NCBI GenBank assembly: GCA_029554925.1
Contig: JAKPUV010000223.1
Span: 1-10,939, forward strand
Origin: Candidatus Hydrogenedentota bacterium
GTDB lineage: Bacteria; Hydrogenedentota; Hydrogenedentia; Hydrogenedentales; CAITNO01
Direction: 5' to 3'
Length of the DNA stretch: 10,939 nt
This document shows positions 7,393 to 10,939 of the stretch, piece by piece. Positions within the stretch are counted from its first letter, which is position 1. Every line of letters begins with the position of its first letter. The position numbers and the translations under genes are program-made. The notes under the pieces were generated by a model. That model saw nothing but the letters and a program-made list of their open reading frames with translations. It had not been told where the DNA came from and made no database searches.

Positions 7393-9093
7393 TCACATCC
7401 GCTCGGGTGCGACAATCCCGAGAAGATGCAGCGCGTTGGTAAGCGTCTGGAGCGTGGCCCGGCAAAGGGCCAGCCGCGACCGCAAGACCTCCGGCGAGTC
7501 CGCCTTGAGGACCGGGCAGTCCCGGTAGAAGGCGGAGAAGAGATGCGTCAATTCCAGGCAGTACCCGGCCACTGAAGCCACGCTCCGCTGTTCCAGGGCG
7601 TCCTGAACCATCTTCGGGAACTCCATGAGTTTCCCGACCACCGCCCATTCCGCCTCCTGATTGGCCGTGAACTCCCCCGGGTCAAACGGGGCCGCCGCAT
7701 CGGGGCCCGCCTTGCGCAGGATCGAGTTGATGCGAGCGCAGCAGTATTGAACATAGGGGCCCGTGTCCCCCTGAAAGGAGAGGGCGGCCTCGAGGTCGAA
7801 GGTGACGTTCTTGCCGGGTTTCACCCGCAGCACGGCGAACCGGATGGCGGCCACAGCGACCGTCTCCGCGATGGCGTCCTGCTCCTCCGGAGACAGTTCC
7901 GCGCACTGCTCCGCCACGCGTTCCCGCGCCAGGGCGGCCGCCTGGTCCAGAAACTGGGCCAGAAGGACCACCTTGCCCTGGCGGGTGGACATTTTGCCGT
8001 CCTTGAGGAGGATGTAGGAGTAGTACACCGCCTCGGGGGGGGTGTGTCCGGCGGCCTGGAGGATCATGGCGAGCTGCTGCGCGTAGAGCTTGTGGTCCTC
8101 GCCCAGCACCATGAGATTCAGGTCCGCGCCCTTTTCCTGCTTGTCGAGGGAGTAGGCGAGATCGCGGTACCCGTACATGGAGCTGCCGTTGGCGCGGCGC
8201 AGCACGAAATAGCGGCCCTCCTCCTGGGCGTGTCCGAGGGGGGCGAGATCCACCACCAGCCGCTGCTCGTCGTCCGTGAAGAGGGCGCCCCTCGCGCGGA
8301 GCGCCTCCTCGATTTGGGCGAGGCGCGGGTCGTTCACATAGGCCGATTCCCGGTCGAAAATGTCATACGTGGCGCCCACCCGGCGGAGCACCGCCAGCTG
8401 CCCCTGGAGGCACAGGTCGGTGACCCGGCGGAAGCGCTCCTGCGCGCCGGGGTCCCCCTCCTCCATGTCCGAAAGAAGGGCATAGCCCTTCTCGGCGAAG
8501 GCGGGGTCCGATTCCGCGCGGGCGTTCGCCCGGACATAGGCGTCCAGAATGCCGTCGAAGTCCAGCCCCTGAATCTCGTCCGCAATCAGGACCAGCAGGC
8601 CGATCTGCCGGCCCATGTCGTTGACGTAGTAATGGACCTCCACATCGTGCCCCTCGAAACGCAGGAGCCGGGCCAGGCTGTCGCCGATCATGGCGCAGCG
8701 GCCGCGCCCGACATGGGGGCTGGCGTTGGGGTTGATGCTCGTGTGCTCGATGAGCACCCGGTGCCCGGCGCCGGTGTTCCCGCTGCCGTAGCGGCCGCCC
8801 TTGTCCAGCACCTCCGCCACCACGCCCGCGCCCACCCGCGACCGGTCCAGGCGCAGGTTGAGGTACGGCCCGGCGGCGGAAGCGGAGGTGATCTCCGGAC
8901 CAAACGCCACCTTCTCCGCAGCCTCCCGGGCCAGCGCGGCGGGGTTGCCGCCCAGCCGCTTGGCCGCCAGGAACAGGGGCACCGCCACATCCCCTAGGTC
9001 GCGGTTGGGCGGGGACACGGGCGCGACGTCGCCGGGCTGCAGGGCGGGATACGCGGCAAGCACCGCGTCGGTGATCGAGGAAAACAGGCTCAC
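7393..9093 (-). CDS. argS: Arginyl-tRNA synthetase
   Basis: This 566-residue class I synthetase charges tRNA-Arg with arginine using ATP, in the cytosol; the length is normal. An N-terminal tRNA-recognition (Arg_tRNA_synt_N) domain covers about residues 1-105. The catalytic core starts at IEHTSINPNASPHVGRGR, the counterpart of the HIGH signature, here reading H-V-G-R. It continues with YYVNDMGRQ, and the second ATP motif is GKMSTRQGKVV, the usual ArgS form of KMSKS. The C-terminal DALR helical domain, which reads the anticodon, begins near YVQYCCARINSILR and runs to the end (LTNALHLLGIVAPERM). The start is GTG with AAAGGA eight bases upstream. It follows ileS by 42 bases and precedes the GH5 gene, so all three are probably co-transcribed. 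No key segment is missing. Confidence 0.96.
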   Translation of the reverse strand: MSLFSSITDAVLAAYPALQPGDVAPVSPPNRDLGDVAVPLFLAAKRLGGNPAALAREAAEKVAFGPEITSASAAGPYLNLRLDRSRVGAGVVAEVLDKGGRYGSGNTGAGHRVLIEHTSINPNASPHVGRGRCAMIGDSLARLLRFEGHDVEVHYYVNDMGRQIGLLVLIADEIQGLDFDGILDAYVRANARAESDPAFAEKGYALLSDMEEGDPGAQERFRRVTDLCLQGQLAVLRRVGATYDIFDRESAYVNDPRLAQIEEALRARGALFTDDEQRLVVDLAPLGHAQEEGRYFVLRRANGSSMYGYRDLAYSLDKQEKGADLNLMVLGEDHKLYAQQLAMILQAAGHTPPEAVYYSYILLKDGKMSTRQGKVVLLAQFLDQAAALARERVAEQCAELSPEEQDAIAETVAVAAIRFAVLRVKPGKNVTFDLEAALSFQGDTGPYVQYCCARINSILRKAGPDAAAPFDPGEFTANQEAEWAVVGKLMEFPKMVQDALEQRSVASVAGYCLELTHLFSAFYRDCPVLKADSPEVLRSRLALCRATLQTLTNALHLLGIVAPERM

Positions 9094-9101
9094 GGGAAAA
9101 A

Positions 9102-9107
9102 TCCTTT
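9102..9107 (-). promoter_or_regulatory. Ribosome binding site of argS
   Basis: On the minus strand AAAGGA lies eight bases before the GTG start at 9093-9091. It supports GTG as the start and lies inside the 42-base gap after ileS. Confidence 0.65.
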
Positions 9108-9135
9108 CATGGGAGGGGAGGGGCCGCCGGCATGC

Positions 9136-10939
9136 TCAGAGGCTGACCAGAACGGACACGCCGCCCCCTTCGGTTTCGGCCATGCGGGCGCCCTCTCCGG
9201 GGCTGTCGGCAAAGACAATCTCCCGCGCGAGCACCGTCTCGGAGATGGCCGCCTCAAAGCGCCGGAGAACTTCGGCCAGTTCCGGCGTCTGCGGGCACAC
9301 CGCCAGGGTGATCCGCGCGTCGTAGGCGACGTTCATCTCCTTGCGCATGTCCTGCACCACGCGGACAAAATCGCGGACCCAGCCCTCATGGCGGAGCTCC
9401 TCCGTGATCTCGGTGGACAGGACCACAACCATTTCGGCGCTCTGCGCGGCGGAGAAGCCCTCCCGGGGCTGCAGCCGCACCTCCACGTCGTCCGGGCCGA
9501 GCTCCACCTCCCGCCCGTCAAGGGAAAGCATGATGCGGCCCGCGTCGCGCATCTGCGCGAAGAAGGCGGCGCCGGACCCCTCGGAGAGAAGCTGCCCGAT
9601 CCTTTTCACGTTCTGGCCGTGTTTGGGTCCGAGCACCTTGAAGTTAGGCTTGACCAGGTAGGTGACATATTCGTCAGGATTGGCGGCGAAGGCCAGCTCC
9701 TTGATGTTCAGCTCCTCCAGGATCAGGTCCCGGTGCGTTTCCAGCGCGTGCCGCCGCGACGCGTCGGACAGGACGATCTCGCACAGCCCCAGGGGCTGGC
9801 GCACTTTGAGGTTCGCCGTCCGGCGGGCGTTCAGTCCGAGGGTGACGGCCTCGCGGGTCAGCCCCATGTCGGTGATCAGCGCCCAGTCGATGGCCTCCGC
9901 CGCGGCGCGGGGGAAGTCGGACATGTGCACGCTTTCCGGCACGCCGGGCAGCGGCGCGGCCAGATTGCGCCACGTTGCCTCGGCGTAGAAGGGGGTGAAC
10001 GGGGCCATGAGCTGGGCGAAGGTGAGCAGGCACTCGTAGAGGGTCCAGTAGGCGTCGGTCTTGTCCGCGCTCCACGCGCCCGCCCAGAAGCGCGACCGGC
10101 TCCGGCGGACGTACCAGTTGGACAGTCCGTCCAGGAACGACGAGAGGGCGCGGGCGGCGGGATAGGTCTCGTACTGGTCCAGTGCGGAGCGCACCTCGAC
10201 CACCGTGCGCGCCAGCTCGTTCAGGATCCAGCGGTCCAGCTCACAGCGGTCCGCCGCGGGGCGCCACGCGGGCCGCTCCGCCGGGGCGGCGGGGGAGGGG
10301 ACCGCCGCCGGATCGCAGCCCAGGGCCGCCAGCAACTCCGCGGGGGCGTCGCAGGGCGAGAATCCGTCGAGGTTCGCGTAGATGACGAAGAAGGAGTACA
10401 CGTTGTGCCAGCGGATGAGCATCTCCCGCTGGGCCTCCTCCACGTTGCGCTCCGTCATGCGGATGCCCGTGGTCGGCGGGTTCTTGGAGATCAGGCTCCA
10501 GCGCAGGGCGTCGGCGCTGTACTGGTCAAACAGCTCGTTCGGGTCCTTGTAGTTCTTGAGGCGCTTGGACAGTTTCAGCCCGTCCTCGCCGTGCACCAGG
10601 CCCAGGCAGATGCAGTTCTTGAAGGGGTGCGGCCAGGACGCCCGGTCCTCGCCGAACATGAGCGTGCTGATGGCGAGCAGGGCGTAGAACCACCCGCGCG
10701 TCTGGTCCAGCCCCTCGCTGATGAAGTCCGCGGGGAAATGGCCGGCGAGCAGCTCCTCCGACCCGGGAACGTGCGGGTAGCCCCACTGCGCGAAGGGCAT
10801 GGACCCCGCGTCGTACCACACGTCAATCACCTCGGTCACGCGCCGCATCCGCGCCGAGGGGTCCTTCGGGCTCTGGTAGGTGACCGCGTCAATGTAGGGC
10901 TTGTGGACGCGCAGGTCGTCGCGCAGCGACGGGTCGGCC
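9136..10939 (-). CDS. ileS: Isoleucyl-tRNA synthetase, IleS2 type, N-terminus outside window
   Basis: The frame is open to the right edge. About 600 C-terminal residues are visible of an enzyme that is usually near 1,050, so the HIGH motif and most of the editing domain are outside. The visible part starts in the region leading to MRRVTEVIDVWYDAGSMPFAQ, continues through SEGLDQTRGWFYAL and reaches KLSKRLKNYKDP, the KMSKS-loop counterpart (visible residues about 122-126). An anticodon-binding helical domain follows (LDRWILNELA, then NWYVRRSR). After it come ANLKVRQPL and a C-terminal domain with EELRHEGWVRDFVRVVQDMRKE, a tail typical of the eukaryote-like IleS2 group. The zinc-binding Cys tail of the common bacterial form (IleS1) is absent. 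It is the first visible gene of the minus-strand unit and ends 42 bases before argS. Confidence 0.95.
   Translation of the reverse strand, partial: ADPSLRDDLRVHKPYIDAVTYQSPKDPSARMRRVTEVIDVWYDAGSMPFAQWGYPHVPGSEELLAGHFPADFISEGLDQTRGWFYALLAISTLMFGEDRASWPHPFKNCICLGLVHGEDGLKLSKRLKNYKDPNELFDQYSADALRWSLISKNPPTTGIRMTERNVEEAQREMLIRWHNVYSFFVIYANLDGFSPCDAPAELLAALGCDPAAVPSPAAPAERPAWRPAADRCELDRWILNELARTVVEVRSALDQYETYPAARALSSFLDGLSNWYVRRSRSRFWAGAWSADKTDAYWTLYECLLTFAQLMAPFTPFYAEATWRNLAAPLPGVPESVHMSDFPRAAAEAIDWALITDMGLTREAVTLGLNARRTANLKVRQPLGLCEIVLSDASRRHALETHRDLILEELNIKELAFAANPDEYVTYLVKPNFKVLGPKHGQNVKRIGQLLSEGSGAAFFAQMRDAGRIMLSLDGREVELGPDDVEVRLQPREGFSAAQSAEMVVVLSTEITEELRHEGWVRDFVRVVQDMRKEMNVAYDARITLAVCPQTPELAEVLRRFEAAISETVLAREIVFADSPGEGARMAETEGGGVSVLVSL

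Noticed and set aside
7329..7415. Longer N-terminus for the GH5 gene from an ATG at 7415
   Set aside because: It would overlap argS, put 29 non-conserved residues before the signal peptide and ignore the well-placed GGAGG ahead of the GTG.
7747..8997. A 416-codon open frame on the plus strand across argS
   Set aside because: It is fully antisense to a conserved ArgS core and shows no motif of its own.

Overview
This is a GC-rich window (roughly two thirds G+C by eye) that is almost fully coding. It carries seven genes, two of them cut by the window edges. No gap between genes exceeds about 65 bases. I saw no rRNA, tRNA, CRISPR array, insertion sequence or convincing factor-independent terminator. 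Several traits fit a free-living Gram-negative bacterium of the PVC or Hydrogenedentota kind: high GC, a secreted FG-GAP (VCBS-type) propeller protein, a LysM-tailed secreted protein, a eukaryote-like (IleS2-type) isoleucyl-tRNA synthetase, and GTG/TTG starts behind clear Shine-Dalgarno sites. That placement is an inference from gene style and is not proven by any marker.

Left half, plus strand: (1) the C-terminal part of a large FG-GAP repeat protein with ten Asp-rich calcium-loop motifs; (2) a 204-residue glyoxalase II-like metallo-beta-lactamase fold hydrolase that starts at a TTG; (3) a 710-residue exported protein of unrecognised function with a C-terminal LysM domain, whose ATG overlaps the hydrolase stop codon (ATGA); (4) a complete ATP-type 6-phosphofructokinase 34 bases further on. 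Genes 2-4 look like one transcription unit.

Right half, minus strand, read from the right edge inwards: (5) the C-terminal ~600 residues of an IleS2-type isoleucyl-tRNA synthetase; (6) a complete arginyl-tRNA synthetase; (7) a secreted glycoside hydrolase family 5 enzyme of the endoglycoceramidase type. Gaps of 42 and 64 bases suggest ileS-argS-GH5 is one operon. The two units converge, and the pfkA and GH5 stop codons are only four bases apart.

The genes mix core functions (glycolysis, two aminoacyl-tRNA synthetases) with secreted functions (propeller protein, LysM protein, glycolipid-type glycosidase). No clear defence, mobile or secondary-metabolite system is visible. The most unusual items are the LysM protein, which may contain a degenerate glycosidase-like core, and the endoglycoceramidase-like enzyme placed behind two tRNA synthetases.
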